Source: an uncultured Bacilli bacterium
GTDB lineage: Bacteria; Bacillota_I; Bacilli_A; RFN20; CAG-826
Length of the DNA: 47,966 bases
Reading direction: 5' to 3'
Assembly (NCBI GenBank): GCA_944369075.1
Contig: CALVXK010000009.1
Location: 1 to 47,966 of the forward strand
Positions 25,579 to 34,489 of this stretch are shown one piece after another (the stretch's first letter is position 1; each line of letters begins with the position of its first letter). A model generated the notes under the pieces. That model worked only from the letters and a program-made list of their open reading frames with translations. It was not told where the DNA came from and ran no database searches. The translations under genes were made by a program, and so were the position numbers.

Positions 25579-25611
25579 CTTAATTTATATATAATTAAGT
25601 GGGTACAAATT

Positions 25612-26256
25612 ATGAAATCTAAATTTATTGTTTTTGATCTTGATGGAACTTTAATTAATACACTATATGGAATTAGGGAAGCTTTAAATGAGGCTTTAAA
25701 AGAATTAAATATCCCTTTAAATTATTCACTAGAAGAAACTAAAACATTCATAGGAAATGGAGCAAAAGTTTTATTTACTAAGGCTTTAAAAAGAGATTAT
25801 AGCAGCGAAGAATTCGATTTATTTTTGAAAAACTACGAAAAAGATCAGTATATCTCTCCAGTTTTCCCACATGTTATTGAAACTTTAAAAGAACTTAAAA
25901 ATAGAGGCTATCTATTATTTTGCAATTCTAATAAACCAGATTCAATCTTGCAAAAATTAATGGCGAATAAGTTTGCTAAGGACATAGATTTATTTACAGA
26001 TATTATTGGAGATTCAACAAAATTTAATCGTAAGCCATCACCTGATTATGTTAATTATATTGTAGAAAAGTTTGATTTAACAAAAGAAGGTTCTTACTAC
26101 GTTGGAGATTCAGTAGTTGATTTAAATACTGCAAAAAATAGTGATTTAAAATCAGTCATTGTTTCTTATGGTTATGGAGATAACAATTTTAAAAAGGATC
26201 AATATATAACAAAAGTGATTGATGACTTTAAAGAGTTGTTAGATATTGCTAAATAA
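25612..26256 (+). CDS. HAD phosphatase, phosphoglycolate phosphatase-like
   Basis: 214-residue haloacid dehalogenase-type hydrolase. Motif I is FDLDGTLI (Asp9 nucleophile, Asp11), motif II CNSNK, motif III lysine in RKPSPDYV, motif IV GDSVVDLNTAKNSD. The helical cap between motifs I and II is the class of Gph/PgmB/PpaX. The substrate is not evident. A TATAAT lies 16-17 bases before the ATG, so the leader would be about ten bases with no clear ribosome site. Confidence 0.88.
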   Translation: MKSKFIVFDLDGTLINTLYGIREALNEALKELNIPLNYSLEETKTFIGNGAKVLFTKALKRDYSSEEFDLFLKNYEKDQYISPVFPHVIETLKELKNRGYLLFCNSNKPDSILQKLMANKFAKDIDLFTDIIGDSTKFNRKPSPDYVNYIVEKFDLTKEGSYYVGDSVVDLNTAKNSDLKSVIVSYGYGDNNFKKDQYITKVIDDFKELLDIAK

Positions 26257-26298
26257 TTTTAAAATTTGTGTTAAAATTAAAGTTGGACGAAATAAGTT

Positions 26299-26781
26299 AT
26301 GAAATTAAAAGAAAGATTACTTGCAAATAACGTAAATTATGTGGATTTAAAGTTTAACGTTTTTGATGGCACAGATTGGAAAGAAGAAGTCATTAGTGTT
26401 CCTGAAAAAGTCCCATTTATTAAGAATTCCGTTTTTGATGACAATCAAAACGAATTAATATTTGGATTAAAACGTTATATTTTCAAGATTAAAACTTATA
26501 TCGGTAATCAAAGCGAAGAAGAGTTCTTTAAAAACGAAATGGCATTTGATGCTTCACTTTATTGTCTTCTTACTTTATCAGATATTGCATTTCAAATTTC
26601 AAAGGATGAGAAGATTTGTTCTTATTATCAAGGTATAGACTTTGAAGACATTTCTAGTATTTATAAATCTGCTATCCATGGAGATATGTTTGATATGAAT
26701 GCTATAGCCAGTGCTTTATTTGAAATCTTGCCATTTTATTTATTATTAATGTATTTAAGAGAGGGGGTAGTTGATTTCTAA
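26299..26781 (+). CDS. Unknown protein coupled to spx
   Basis: 160 residues, not recognised. Mostly polar and acidic with a hydrophobic last ~30 residues (FEILPFYLLLMYLREGV) that look helical; no signal peptide and no known motif. Its stop overlaps the spx start (TAATG at 26779-26783), so the two are translated together. That arrangement suggests a role tied to Spx, for example as an adaptor or stress-linked partner, but nothing in the sequence proves it. Confidence 0.75.
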   Translation: MKLKERLLANNVNYVDLKFNVFDGTDWKEEVISVPEKVPFIKNSVFDDNQNELIFGLKRYIFKIKTYIGNQSEEEFFKNEMAFDASLYCLLTLSDIAFQISKDEKICSYYQGIDFEDISSIYKSAIHGDMFDMNAIASALFEILPFYLLLMYLREGVVDF

Positions 26782-27194
26782 TGATAACAATTTATACATC
26801 ACCATCATGTTCTTCTTGTAGAAAAGTTAAGAAGTATTTTGAAGATAATCATATTCCTTATAAAGAGAAAAATATATTATCAATCTCTTTGAAAGAAAAT
26901 GAATTAAAAGATCTTCTTGAAAAAAGTGAAAACGGGACAGAGGATATTATCTCTACTCGTTCAAAAATTATTAAAGAAGGACATATTAATATTGATGATA
27001 TGTCAATAAGTGAATTAATCGAATTTATTCGTAAAAATCCTAGCGTTTTAAAAAGACCAATTATGATAGATGATCATAATATGCAAGTAGGATATAGTGA
27101 AGAAGAAATTACTGCATTTCTCCCAAAAGCTAAAAGATATCTTAGTGAAAATCTTTGCAAAGATTGTGAAAATTGCGGAGATAAAAACGAATAA
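26781..27194 (+). CDS. spx: Spx-type transcription regulator (ArsC/Spx family)
   Basis: 137 residues with thioredoxin-like ArsC fold. The redox switch is CSSC (Cys10, Cys13). NGTEDIISTRSK (residues 51-62) includes Gly52, needed in B. subtilis Spx to bind the alpha subunit, and RPI follows at 92-94. Spx steers RNA polymerase under disulfide stress, and rpoA in this window keeps the matching RSYNCLKR motif. Oddity: the C-terminus carries three extra cysteines (CKDCENC, 126-132). It is coupled to the unknown gene upstream and ends at a terminator. Confidence 0.88.
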   Translation: MITIYTSPSCSSCRKVKKYFEDNHIPYKEKNILSISLKENELKDLLEKSENGTEDIISTRSKIIKEGHINIDDMSISELIEFIRKNPSVLKRPIMIDDHNMQVGYSEEEITAFLPKAKRYLSENLCKDCENCGDKNE

Positions 27195-27232
27195 AATAAA
27201 ATGACCCGGAAAATGAATCCAGGTCATTTTTG
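27195..27232. terminator. Bidirectional terminator between spx and the CYTH gene
   Basis: AAAATGACC (27198-27206) pairs with GGTCATTTT (27222-27230), with an inner GGA/TCC. Both sides end in A/T runs, so it can serve the two converging genes. Confidence 0.8.
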
Positions 27233-27242
27233 TTCGCTTTAA

Positions 27243-27830
27243 TTATTTAGATTCGACAGTTTCTAGAGCTCTTGTTTCTTTGCTCTTTAAATTATCTTTA
27301 TAGAATGTATTTGTTGAAACACAAATCTCTTTAAGCATTTCTTTTGCTCTATTTAATGATGGACCAGCTACTTCAAGTTCGTAGTCTACTTTATTGTTAT
27401 ATGAGTTCTTATCAATTGAGAATTCATATCCGGAGTCATTATAGTTAACTTCGACTCTATGAGTAGTTAAAGTAGTGATAACTTTTAAAGTTTTTGGATC
27501 AACACCTAACATTTTAATAAAATCAACAGTATAGCATTCTGGGAATTTATTTGATTTAATAAAAGCATTAAATACTTCTTTAGAAAGATTTTCATCTTTT
27601 TCAAGTAATCCTTCAGCAAGTGGAGCTTTTAAAGTTAAAGTATAAATGCCACCTTTTTCTCTAATTCTTAATCCAATACCCATTTTCTTTAATGATAAAT
27701 TTTCACTATCAATATAGTAGTTGATTTGATCATATTCATTAATTACGTGGTTTTTGTAATAAGAAAGAACGTGATTATATTCTTTTTCAGTAATTAAGAC
27801 TTTTGCTTCAATTTCAATATTTGTTGCCAT
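27243..27830 (-). CDS. CYTH-domain phosphohydrolase
   Basis: 195-residue CYTH (CyaB/thiamine triphosphatase) protein. The metal-binding ExExK motif is at Glu6, Glu8, Lys10 (IEIEAK), followed by RIREKGG and LTLKAP, then the acidic and basic strands of the beta tunnel (YELEVAG). Family members hydrolyse inorganic triphosphate or thiamine triphosphate, or make cAMP; in Firmicutes the tripolyphosphatase role is more common. Ribosome site AAAGGAA lies upstream. Converges on spx. Confidence 0.85.
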   Translation of the reverse strand: MATNIEIEAKVLITEKEYNHVLSYYKNHVINEYDQINYYIDSENLSLKKMGIGLRIREKGGIYTLTLKAPLAEGLLEKDENLSKEVFNAFIKSNKFPECYTVDFIKMLGVDPKTLKVITTLTTHRVEVNYNDSGYEFSIDKNSYNNKVDYELEVAGPSLNRAKEMLKEICVSTNTFYKDNLKSKETRALETVESK

Positions 27831-27947
27831 ATTTTTATTTTCCTTTACCTCAAATATTCTTTATCACTTATCAAATAAAATTGATAGATAATAAAGTAAA
27901 AATCTATTATTTATGATACAATAATTTAGTAAGAATTTAAACAAGAT

Positions 27948-28793
27948 ATGAGATATTTAATTGTTAAAAGAACAGATAAAATTTCTAAAAAGGTAAGCGA
28001 GCTTATAATCAATAAGTGTAATGATTGCAACTTTACTTATATAAGTGAAAAAGAAACATCTACTTTAAAAGATGGCGAGAAACTAGATATAGTATTTTCT
28101 ATCGGAGGGGATGGAACTTTTCTCCGCAGTGTTCATTATTACCATAAATTTAATCCGATATTTATCAATATAAATACTGGAACTTTTGGATATCTTTGCG
28201 AATTTAAAATAGATGAAATTGAAGAAATTTTCCCTAGATTATTTCAAAGATCAATTAACTATAAAGAAGTTTCTTTACTTAGGCTTGATAAATATAAATT
28301 TAAAGAAGAATCAAATTCATTTAGTTTAACTAATTCTTATTTTGCTTTAAATGAATTTAGAATTGCTTCAATTGATGAAGCTACTATTAAATTTGATATT
28401 TATATTGATAATACTTTCCTAGAATGTCTTAGAGGTGATGGGTGTGTTATTTCTTCATCTCTTGGAAGTAGTGGTATTACTAAATCGCTTAAAGGGGCTT
28501 TAGTTGATAATGAAATAGAAATGTTAGAATTTGTTGAGAATGCACCAATATTTAATAAAAAATACCACTCTATTTCTTCACCATTCGTTTTAAATAAAGA
28601 CAAAGAATTTAAGCTTACTAATTTCTTCCATAATTCATTTAATGTTTATTATGATTGTGAGTCTCTTAGAATTAATAATTTTACTAAAGACGATTATATT
28701 TCAATATATTTAGATCAATCTAATAAAATAAGAATATTAACAAATCCTAAAACTAATTATATTGAAAAAACTAGAGAGATGTTTGCTAATTAA
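27948..28793 (+). CDS. nadK: NAD kinase
   Basis: 281 residues. Phosphorylates NAD to NADP. The GGDG motif (53-56, in SIGGDGTFLR) and NTGTFGYL are visible, as is the conserved region around LRGDGCVISSSLGSSG (normally 'T.SGSTAY'-like, here diverged) and a C-terminal substrate strand. TACAAT at 27917-27922 gives a possible -10; no clear ribosome site. Its last eight bases overlap the convergent maf gene. Confidence 0.92.
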   Translation: MRYLIVKRTDKISKKVSELIINKCNDCNFTYISEKETSTLKDGEKLDIVFSIGGDGTFLRSVHYYHKFNPIFININTGTFGYLCEFKIDEIEEIFPRLFQRSINYKEVSLLRLDKYKFKEESNSFSLTNSYFALNEFRIASIDEATIKFDIYIDNTFLECLRGDGCVISSSLGSSGITKSLKGALVDNEIEMLEFVENAPIFNKKYHSISSPFVLNKDKEFKLTNFFHNSFNVYYDCESLRINNFTKDDYISIYLDQSNKIRILTNPKTNYIEKTREMFAN

Positions 28794-29424
28794 TATCTTT
28801 TAGTTTATCTAAAATATCTTCTAATGGAAGTCCAATAATATTAAAAGTGGAACCTTTAAAATTATTAATTAGATGAAATTTATAATCATCTTGATAAGAA
28901 TAACCCCCTGCTTTATCTAAAGTAGGGATTTTTTCTATGTATTCATTTATTTTACTATCTTCCAATTTATTAAATGTAACTAACGAAATCGATTTAGAAG
29001 AATATATAGAATTATTATAATAAATACTAAAACCTGAGATTACTTTTTGAGTAGAAGAAGAAAATTCTTTTAAGAAAGTGATATTTTCTTTCTTATCTTT
29101 TGGTTTCCCATAAATTTTATTATTAAAAATAATTGAAGTATCAGAAGTTATGATTAATGTATTTGCTAAGTTAACATTATTATTTTTAAGTATATCTAAA
29201 ATATTATCCATCTTATATTTAGATAATATTAATGGATAGTCTTCAATATTAATTAAATCTTTTAATATTATTTGATCTAATTCTCTTTCATCTAAAGTTG
29301 GTGAGATAATACTTAAAGTAATATCATTAGCATTTAATATTTCTTTAAATTTATTAAGACTAGACTTGATTATTTCTTTTCTTCTAGGAGAAGAAGAACC
29401 TAAGATTAATTGTAATTTATTCAT
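28786..29424 (-). CDS. maf: Maf-like nucleotide pyrophosphatase
   Basis: 212-residue Maf/YhdE family protein. N-terminal LGSSSPRRKEI (8-18) and LIITSDTSIIFNNKIYGKPKD (the usual AADT motif reads TSDT) are characteristic, as is DKAGGYSYQD. Maf proteins hydrolyse non-canonical or modified nucleoside triphosphates such as dTTP, UTP, m5UTP; overproduction blocks septation in Bacillus. It lies downstream of rnj on the same strand but a terminator-like stem separates them. It overlaps nadK by eight bases. Confidence 0.9.
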   Translation of the reverse strand: MNKLQLILGSSSPRRKEIIKSSLNKFKEILNANDITLSIISPTLDERELDQIILKDLINIEDYPLILSKYKMDNILDILKNNNVNLANTLIITSDTSIIFNNKIYGKPKDKKENITFLKEFSSSTQKVISGFSIYYNNSIYSSKSISLVTFNKLEDSKINEYIEKIPTLDKAGGYSYQDDYKFHLINNFKGSTFNIIGLPLEDILDKLKDIN

Positions 29425-29442
29425 AATTATTTGATAGTTATT

Positions 29443-29473
29443 AAAAATAAGCTACATTTTGTAGCTTATTTTT
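29443..29473 (-). terminator. Terminator of RNase J
   Basis: AAAAATAAGCTACA (29443-29456) pairs perfectly over 14 bp with 29460-29473 around a 3-base loop. It overlaps the rnj stop codon (29466-29468), and its A/T arms end in a T run on the minus strand. Confidence 0.8.
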
Positions 29474-31283
29474 TCCTTGCTGCAGGAAGATTTTCTCTTT
29501 TATCTAAAACTAGAGGAATAATCATTGGATTTCTTTGAGTTTTTCTAAAGTAATATTTAGAAACAATACTTCTTACAGTATTTTTAATATCATTAAATGT
29601 TACGTGTTTAGAATTAAATAATTCATTTAATCCTTCTTCAACCATTGTAGCAGCATGTCTAGTTAAATGATTTTCATATTTACCATAAGAGACGAATCCA
29701 ACAGTATTAACTCTTGGAGGAGAGATTAATCTCGAATTCTTTGAATCTAGAAGAACTAATACTGATACCATTCCATCATCATGAAGGATCTTTCTATCCC
29801 TAATTACGGCTGTAGAAACACCATTAATATCATATCCATCAATATATACATCTTCAGCTTGTAATCTTTCTCCTTGAGTAACTTTATGATCTTTTAAGAT
29901 TAAAGTATCACCGTTTGCAAGGATAAATACATGATCATCAGGCATACCTAATTCTTTAGCGATATCACCATGTAATTTCAACATATGATATTCACCATGA
30001 GCTGGCATGAAATATTTAGGCTTAAATAGTTTTAAGTTCATTTTTAATTCAAGTCTAGAAGGGTGACCTGAAGAGTGGATATCTTTAATAATTTGGTTAG
30101 TAATAACATTTGCACCCATTCTTGTAAGTTGGTTAACAACTTTAGCAATAGAAGCACCATTTCCTGGAATAGGAGAAGAAGAGAATACAACTGTATCGCC
30201 AAAAGAAACACTTATTCCTTTAAAAGTTCCGTTAGCAATTCTATTTAGAGCAGCCATTGCTTCGCCTTGAGAACCAGTACATAAAATTAATATCTCACTA
30301 TCTTTTAAAGTTTTTAAATCACTGACATCTTTAAAATATGAATCTGGGAAACGAATGTAGCCAAATTTACGAGCACAATCAACAGCTGTAACCATGCTAC
30401 GACCGACAATAATGCATTTCCTATCATGTTTTAAAGCACAATCTAAGATTTGTTGGATACGTGAAACGTTTGATGAGAAGGTTGAAATAATAAGTCTTCC
30501 ATGAGCTCTATCAAAAATATCATTAATAGCATTTAAAACATTTTTTTCTGAAGGAGTCCAACCTTCTTTTTCAGCGTTGGTTGAATCTGCTAAAAGTAAA
30601 TCAACGCCTTCTTCACCCATAGTAGAAATTCTATGAAGTTCAATATCTGGGCCAACTGGTGTTAGATCAATTTTAAAGTCACCAGTTGTAACAATTCTTC
30701 CTTCGGTTGTATCAATACAAATTCCATAGGAATCAGGAATAGAGTGTGTAACTCTAAAGAAAGATACTTTAAAAGAGCCCGCTGTAACAACAGATGTGTC
30801 GTTATATTCAACTAGTTTTACGCTTGTTTTAATCTTTTGATCTAAAATCTTTTGTCTAATTAATGCACAAGCAAGTTTTGGAGCATAAATTACAGGAACA
30901 TTTACGCTTTTGATTAAAAAAGGAACGGCTCCAATATGGTCTTCATGACCATGAGTTATAAATAGTGCCCTAATTTTTTGATTAACATCTTTTAAGTGTT
31001 TATATGAAGGAATAACATAATCTACTCCAACAAGTTCATCTTCAGGGAATCTAACACCGGCATCAATAATAATCAAATCGTTATCGTTTTCTACACAATA
31101 GGTGTTTTTTCCAACCTCACCTAAGCCTCCTAAGGCATATACCATTACTGGTGAAGTATATTTTTTATGAGGGATAATTTTAGGTTCTTCGACTGGTTTT
31201 TTCGTTTCGTTTGCTTTTTCTTCTAATTCCTCGTTTAAAATTTCATCTACTTTATTCATTACATCAATATTTTTTCTTATCAT
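29466..31283 (-). CDS. rnj: Ribonuclease J
   Basis: 605-residue metallo-beta-lactamase/beta-CASP ribonuclease that acts as 5'-3' exonuclease and endonuclease on mRNA and rRNA. Metal site HGHEDHIGA (His111, His113, Asp115, His116); later motifs TGDFKIDLTP, ADSTNAE, CTGSQGE, and HSSGHPS and MPAHGEYHM of the beta-CASP part. Residues 1-~42 extend beyond the usual ~555-residue protein and are charged; an internal Met9 is an alternative start. Transcribed from the promoter at 31386-31414. Confidence 0.96.
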   Translation of the reverse strand: MIRKNIDVMNKVDEILNEELEEKANETKKPVEEPKIIPHKKYTSPVMVYALGGLGEVGKNTYCVENDNDLIIIDAGVRFPEDELVGVDYVIPSYKHLKDVNQKIRALFITHGHEDHIGAVPFLIKSVNVPVIYAPKLACALIRQKILDQKIKTSVKLVEYNDTSVVTAGSFKVSFFRVTHSIPDSYGICIDTTEGRIVTTGDFKIDLTPVGPDIELHRISTMGEEGVDLLLADSTNAEKEGWTPSEKNVLNAINDIFDRAHGRLIISTFSSNVSRIQQILDCALKHDRKCIIVGRSMVTAVDCARKFGYIRFPDSYFKDVSDLKTLKDSEILILCTGSQGEAMAALNRIANGTFKGISVSFGDTVVFSSSPIPGNGASIAKVVNQLTRMGANVITNQIIKDIHSSGHPSRLELKMNLKLFKPKYFMPAHGEYHMLKLHGDIAKELGMPDDHVFILANGDTLILKDHKVTQGERLQAEDVYIDGYDINGVSTAVIRDRKILHDDGMVSVLVLLDSKNSRLISPPRVNTVGFVSYGKYENHLTRHAATMVEEGLNELFNSKHVTFNDIKNTVRSIVSKYYFRKTQRNPMIIPLVLDKRENLPAARKK

Positions 31284-31385
31284 ATCGCTTTTTACCTTTT
31301 TAACAACAAATAAACAATATAAAATTTAGTTTTGAATAGACATTATTCTTATTTAAAATACCTCGTAAATAAGATTTCTGGACTT

Positions 31386-31414
31386 ATTATCTAAAAAAAC
31401 AAATAAATTTTCAA
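31386..31414 (-). promoter_or_regulatory. Promoter of rnj
   Basis: On the minus strand TTGAAA (31414-31409), 17 bases, GATAAT (31391-31386). The leader of about 95 bases contains the stem TCTTATTT/AAATAAGA (31347-31354 with 31367-31374). RNase J genes often autoregulate through their leader, so this stem could be a target. Confidence 0.6.
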
Positions 31415-31605
31415 TTAGAAATTTAACGAATTTATAAAATTTTTATGCTGCGTTAATTTTGCTGATTATTATGGCTGATTTTATCTTGTATGGACATAGG
31501 ATTGTTGGAAATTATTGTGGTTTAAAATTTAAACTAAACATTACAAAGTTACATTTTTTGTAATCTAATAAAATTGAAATAATATTTTTCGTTAACAGAT
31601 TTCAC

Positions 31606-31611
31606 TATAAT
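31606..31611 (+). promoter_or_regulatory. -10 box in the 530-base gap
   Basis: Perfect TATAAT, about 205 bases before the broken lipoprotein gene; -35 box weak. The gap 31415-31816 otherwise holds no gene or RNA I recognise, although it is less A/T-monotonous than other gaps and would form a ~200-base leader if this box is used. Confidence 0.35.
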
Positions 31612-31816
31612 GATTTTTGTACAATTGTAAAATACAGTTGCGGTTTTTAAGTGCAAGTGGATGTTTTTTATAGTTGTCCGGTTAAGCCATCTTTATATAA
31701 GTTTACATTAACTGATCATTTACGGATTTATCAAAGTTGGTTGTAGTATATTCAAATATGTGTGTTTAACGTTCCTTATAGCAATCAGTTTTTTGTTAAA
31801 GGAGATTTGTTGCACT

Positions 31817-32045
31817 ATGAAAAATAATTTAAAGGCATTATCTTTGTTTATATTACCATTTACTTTAATTTCATGCGGGCCTAAACTCATAAACTTCGAT
31901 GATAAAGCTAATTGGGGCCTCATTAAATGAAGAAGAAGTTGTTAGTGATGAAACGCTAAAGAAAGTAAATGAAGTTTTCTTAGATATGCATCCCGATTAT
32001 AAAGAGTATGCCGATTTTATATTAGGCAAGAATCCTACAAATTAA
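31817..32045 (+). pseudogene. Small lipoprotein gene broken by a one-base frameshift
   Basis: ATG 31817 opens MKNNLKALSLFILPF and a lipobox ending LISC-G, but the frame stops at 31928-31930 after 37 residues. From the GGGG at 31914-31917 the next frame continues without a stop for 42 codons (ASLNEEEVVSDETLKKVNEV ... ILGKNPTN) to TAA at 32043-32045. One G fewer would give a single 75-residue lipoprotein. It is therefore a recent pseudogene, a slip-regulated gene, or a sequencing error. AAGGAG lies 12 bases before the ATG. Function unknown. Confidence 0.65.
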
Positions 32046-32055
32046 AGTGTAATAA

Positions 32056-32086
32056 AAATCTCCTTATCAAGTAAGAGAGGAGGTTT
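32056..32086. terminator. Terminator between the lipoprotein and def
   Basis: AAATCTCC (32056-32063) pairs with GGAGGTTT (32079-32086) with one G-T pair; it lies between two converging genes. Confidence 0.55.
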
Positions 32087-32096
32087 CTTGATTAAA

Positions 32097-32645
32097 TTAT
32101 ATTTTTACTGCATTTTCTTTTACTAAGAAAGGATTTTTCTTATTAATATGGTCGTAAAACAATATTCCTTTAAGATGATCAATTTCATGTTGAACAATAA
32201 TTGAATGGTAGCCAGTTAAGGTGAGAGTAATATCTTTTTCGTTTATTAAATCATAAGCTTTTACCGTAACTTTATATGGGCGATAAATGTATCCTTCATG
32301 AGGTTTATCAACGCTTAAACAGCCTTCTCCACCTTCAAGGTAACACTCTCTTGTAGATTCAGAAACTATTTTAGGGTTAACTAAAACTAATTCGAAATTT
32401 TGCTTTTCTTCTTGAACATAAACTGCAATTAAATTAATATTACGTCCAATTTGAGGAGCAGCTAAACCAACTCCGCTACGTACATTTTTATGTTTTTCTA
32501 AAAAATCTTCATCTTGAGATAGTTTTAAATATTCAAGCATATTTAGTCCTAATTCTTTAATTTTAGGATCTAAAGGTAATGCAATATCACTTGATCTTTC
32601 TCTTAAACTTTTTTTGTTATCTTTAACAATCTTAAATAATTCCAT
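32097..32645 (-). CDS. def: Peptide deformylase
   Basis: 182-residue iron/zinc enzyme that removes the formyl group from new proteins before Map acts. All three motifs are intact: GVGLAAPQIG (58-67), EGCLS (107-111, metal Cys109) and QHEIDH (152-157). The insertion between motifs 1 and 2 is of the longer, Gram-positive (type II) style. No clear ribosome site before the ATG. Confidence 0.97.
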   Translation of the reverse strand: MELFKIVKDNKKSLRERSSDIALPLDPKIKELGLNMLEYLKLSQDEDFLEKHKNVRSGVGLAAPQIGRNINLIAVYVQEEKQNFELVLVNPKIVSESTRECYLEGGEGCLSVDKPHEGYIYRPYKVTVKAYDLINEKDITLTLTGYHSIIVQHEIDHLKGILFYDHINKKNPFLVKENAVKI

Positions 32646-32723
32646 ACTAGATAAATAGTTTAGGTTAAATAGATATTTTTTTCAATTGTTATAAAGTTAT
32701 TTTTTGTAATAAAATTACAAAGT

Positions 32724-33140
32724 ATGAATATTGATTTTCAAAAGTTAGATGAATTATTTGATCAATTAACAAATAAAATTAAAACTAATCAAATTTATTT
32801 AGATTATATTAATTCAAAAAACAAATTAAATAAATCTAATCACTTTAATGCGCTCATCTTTAAAAAAATAGAACTGGAAGAGCTTTATTTTACTTATCTA
32901 ACTTTTGAAGATAAAGAAAAGTTAGATAAGATTAAAAAAGATTTAGACTTGTTATTAAAACAAATTAAAGCATTAAAAGAAGTAAAAGAATATATCATAA
33001 ACGAAACTAGATTAAATCATTTAATTGATTTAATAAGTTTATATGTATTTAAATATAAAAACTTTGATATATCAAAGTTTGATGTTGAAAAAGAAATAAA
33101 AAAGTTATTTATTAAGTTATATTTAGCGTTAAATAAATAA
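32724..33140 (+). CDS. YlbF/YmcA-family helical protein
   Basis: 138 residues, almost entirely charged alpha helix with no catalytic motif. I call it YlbF-like because of length, composition and place: in Bacillus the order ylbF-ylbG-ylbH(rsmD)-ylbI(coaD) is conserved, and here rsmD and coaD follow directly. In B. subtilis YlbF with YmcA and YaaT forms a complex that steers RNase Y. TAAAAT ends eight bases before the ATG, with no ribosome site, so the transcript may be leaderless. Confidence 0.6.
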   Translation: MNIDFQKLDELFDQLTNKIKTNQIYLDYINSKNKLNKSNHFNALIFKKIELEELYFTYLTFEDKEKLDKIKKDLDLLLKQIKALKEVKEYIINETRLNHLIDLISLYVFKYKNFDISKFDVEKEIKKLFIKLYLALNK

Positions 33141-33146
33141 TATAAT
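33141..33146 (+). promoter_or_regulatory. -10 box of a possibly leaderless rsmD transcript
   Basis: Perfect TATAAT directly after the previous stop codon and nine bases before the rsmD ATG at 33156; no ribosome site present. Confidence 0.45.
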
Positions 33147-33155
33147 AAGTTAGTT

Positions 33156-33788
33156 ATGTTAAAAGTAAGTAGTGGAAAATATAAGTTTAAGAGATTAAAA
33201 GAAGTTAAAGATACAAATATTACTAGACCTAGTAAAGATATTGTTAAACTTGGATTAAGCAATATTATAAATTATTATTTAGTTAATAATTTAGATTTTG
33301 CTAGTAAAACTAATTTATCTTTTTTAGATCTATTTGCAGGTACCGGACAAATAGGGATAGAAATGTTAAGTAAAGATTTATTTTCTTTAGTTATTTTTAA
33401 TGATAAAAATAGAGAGGTTATTAAAGTAATAAAAGATAATTTATCGTCTTTAAATGATGAAAATTATATTAATGAACATACATTAGTTTTAAATAAAGAT
33501 TATAGTGATGCCTTAAAATTTATTTCTTCATCAAGCAACTTAAAAAAATATTTACCATTATACGTTATATTTTTAGATCCACCATATAAAGATATTATTA
33601 CATATGATTTTATAATTAATTTATATAAGTTAAATTTAATATCTAAAGATAGTTTAATAATTATTGAAAGTGATAAAGATTTAGATAAATCAATTCTAGA
33701 TAACATTGATTTATCTAAATCATCTAACTTAATTAAAGAATATAAGTATGGTAGAAGTAAGTTATATTTAATAAAAGTAGATTTATAA
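33156..33788 (+). CDS. rsmD: 16S rRNA (guanine966-N2)-methyltransferase
   Basis: 210 residues. Rossmann methyltransferase: SAM-binding FLDLFAGTGQIGIEML and catalytic DPPY (in IFLDPPYK). It should methylate G966 of 16S rRNA near the P site. The N-terminal KVSSGKYKFKRLKEV resembles the usual 'RIIgG..kGr.l'. Sits between the YlbF-like gene and coaD, as in Bacillus. Confidence 0.92.
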   Translation: MLKVSSGKYKFKRLKEVKDTNITRPSKDIVKLGLSNIINYYLVNNLDFASKTNLSFLDLFAGTGQIGIEMLSKDLFSLVIFNDKNREVIKVIKDNLSSLNDENYINEHTLVLNKDYSDALKFISSSSNLKKYLPLYVIFLDPPYKDIITYDFIINLYKLNLISKDSLIIIESDKDLDKSILDNIDLSKSSNLIKEYKYGRSKLYLIKVDL

Positions 33789-33813
33789 ATATAATGTGTT
33801 AGAATGTTATTCT

Positions 33814-34323
33814 ATGAATAAAGTTGATACAAAAAATAAGAGAATTGGTATATATCCTGGAAGTTTTGATCCTATTACTAATGGACATATTGATATTATT
33901 AAAAGAGCAGCTCTTTTATTTGATGAAATAATTGTTTTAATTGGCTTTAATATGGAAAAAGAAGGAAGATTTGATGTTAAAACTAGATATAAGATGATTA
34001 AAGAAGCAATAAAAGAGAATAATTTAGATAATGTTACTTGTGATTATTATGATGGATTAACTTTAGATTATGCTAAAAAACATAATTCTAGATTTATTAT
34101 TAGAGGATTAAGAGTAGTTTCTGACTTTGACTATGAATGGTCTTATGCTGCTAGTAATGAATTTATTGATCCAAGTATAGAAATAGTATTTTTAATGGCA
34201 AAAAAAGAGAATACTTTTATTTCATCTTCTTCAATTATTGAATTAGCTAAAAATAAAGTCGATGTCTCTAAATTAGTTCCTTCTTACGTAAATGAAGTAT
34301 TAAAAAAAGCTTTTAATAAATAA
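33814..34323 (+). CDS. coaD: Phosphopantetheine adenylyltransferase
   Basis: 169 residues. Fourth step of coenzyme A synthesis: joins ATP and 4'-phosphopantetheine to dephospho-CoA. Nucleotidyltransferase motif GIYPGSFDPITNGH and the C-terminal ISSSSI (usually SSS-VRE) are visible, with IIRGLRVVSDFDYE between. I chose ATG 33814, which gives the normal length; an in-frame GTG at 33796 lies right behind a TATAAT (33790-33795) and cannot be in the transcript from that box. Confidence 0.95.
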   Translation: MNKVDTKNKRIGIYPGSFDPITNGHIDIIKRAALLFDEIIVLIGFNMEKEGRFDVKTRYKMIKEAIKENNLDNVTCDYYDGLTLDYAKKHNSRFIIRGLRVVSDFDYEWSYAASNEFIDPSIEIVFLMAKKENTFISSSSIIELAKNKVDVSKLVPSYVNEVLKKAFNK

Positions 34324-34354
34324 GATTAAATAAATTAATAAATAGATTAAGTAG

Positions 34355-34387
34355 AAGCAGTTAGAAACATATTCTAGCTGCTTTTTT
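34355..34387 (+). terminator. Terminator after coaD
   Basis: AAGCAGTTAGAA (34355-34366) pairs with 34372-34383 over 12 bp (one G-T), followed by TTTTTT. Confidence 0.85.
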
Positions 34388-34489
34388 CTTACTAATTTAT
34401 ACTCTATATAATATATTTAGGGTAAAAGGATTTCCCAAACCCTTGTACTATACAAGAATGTTTTCATTAAAGAAATTTATCCCTCTAAA

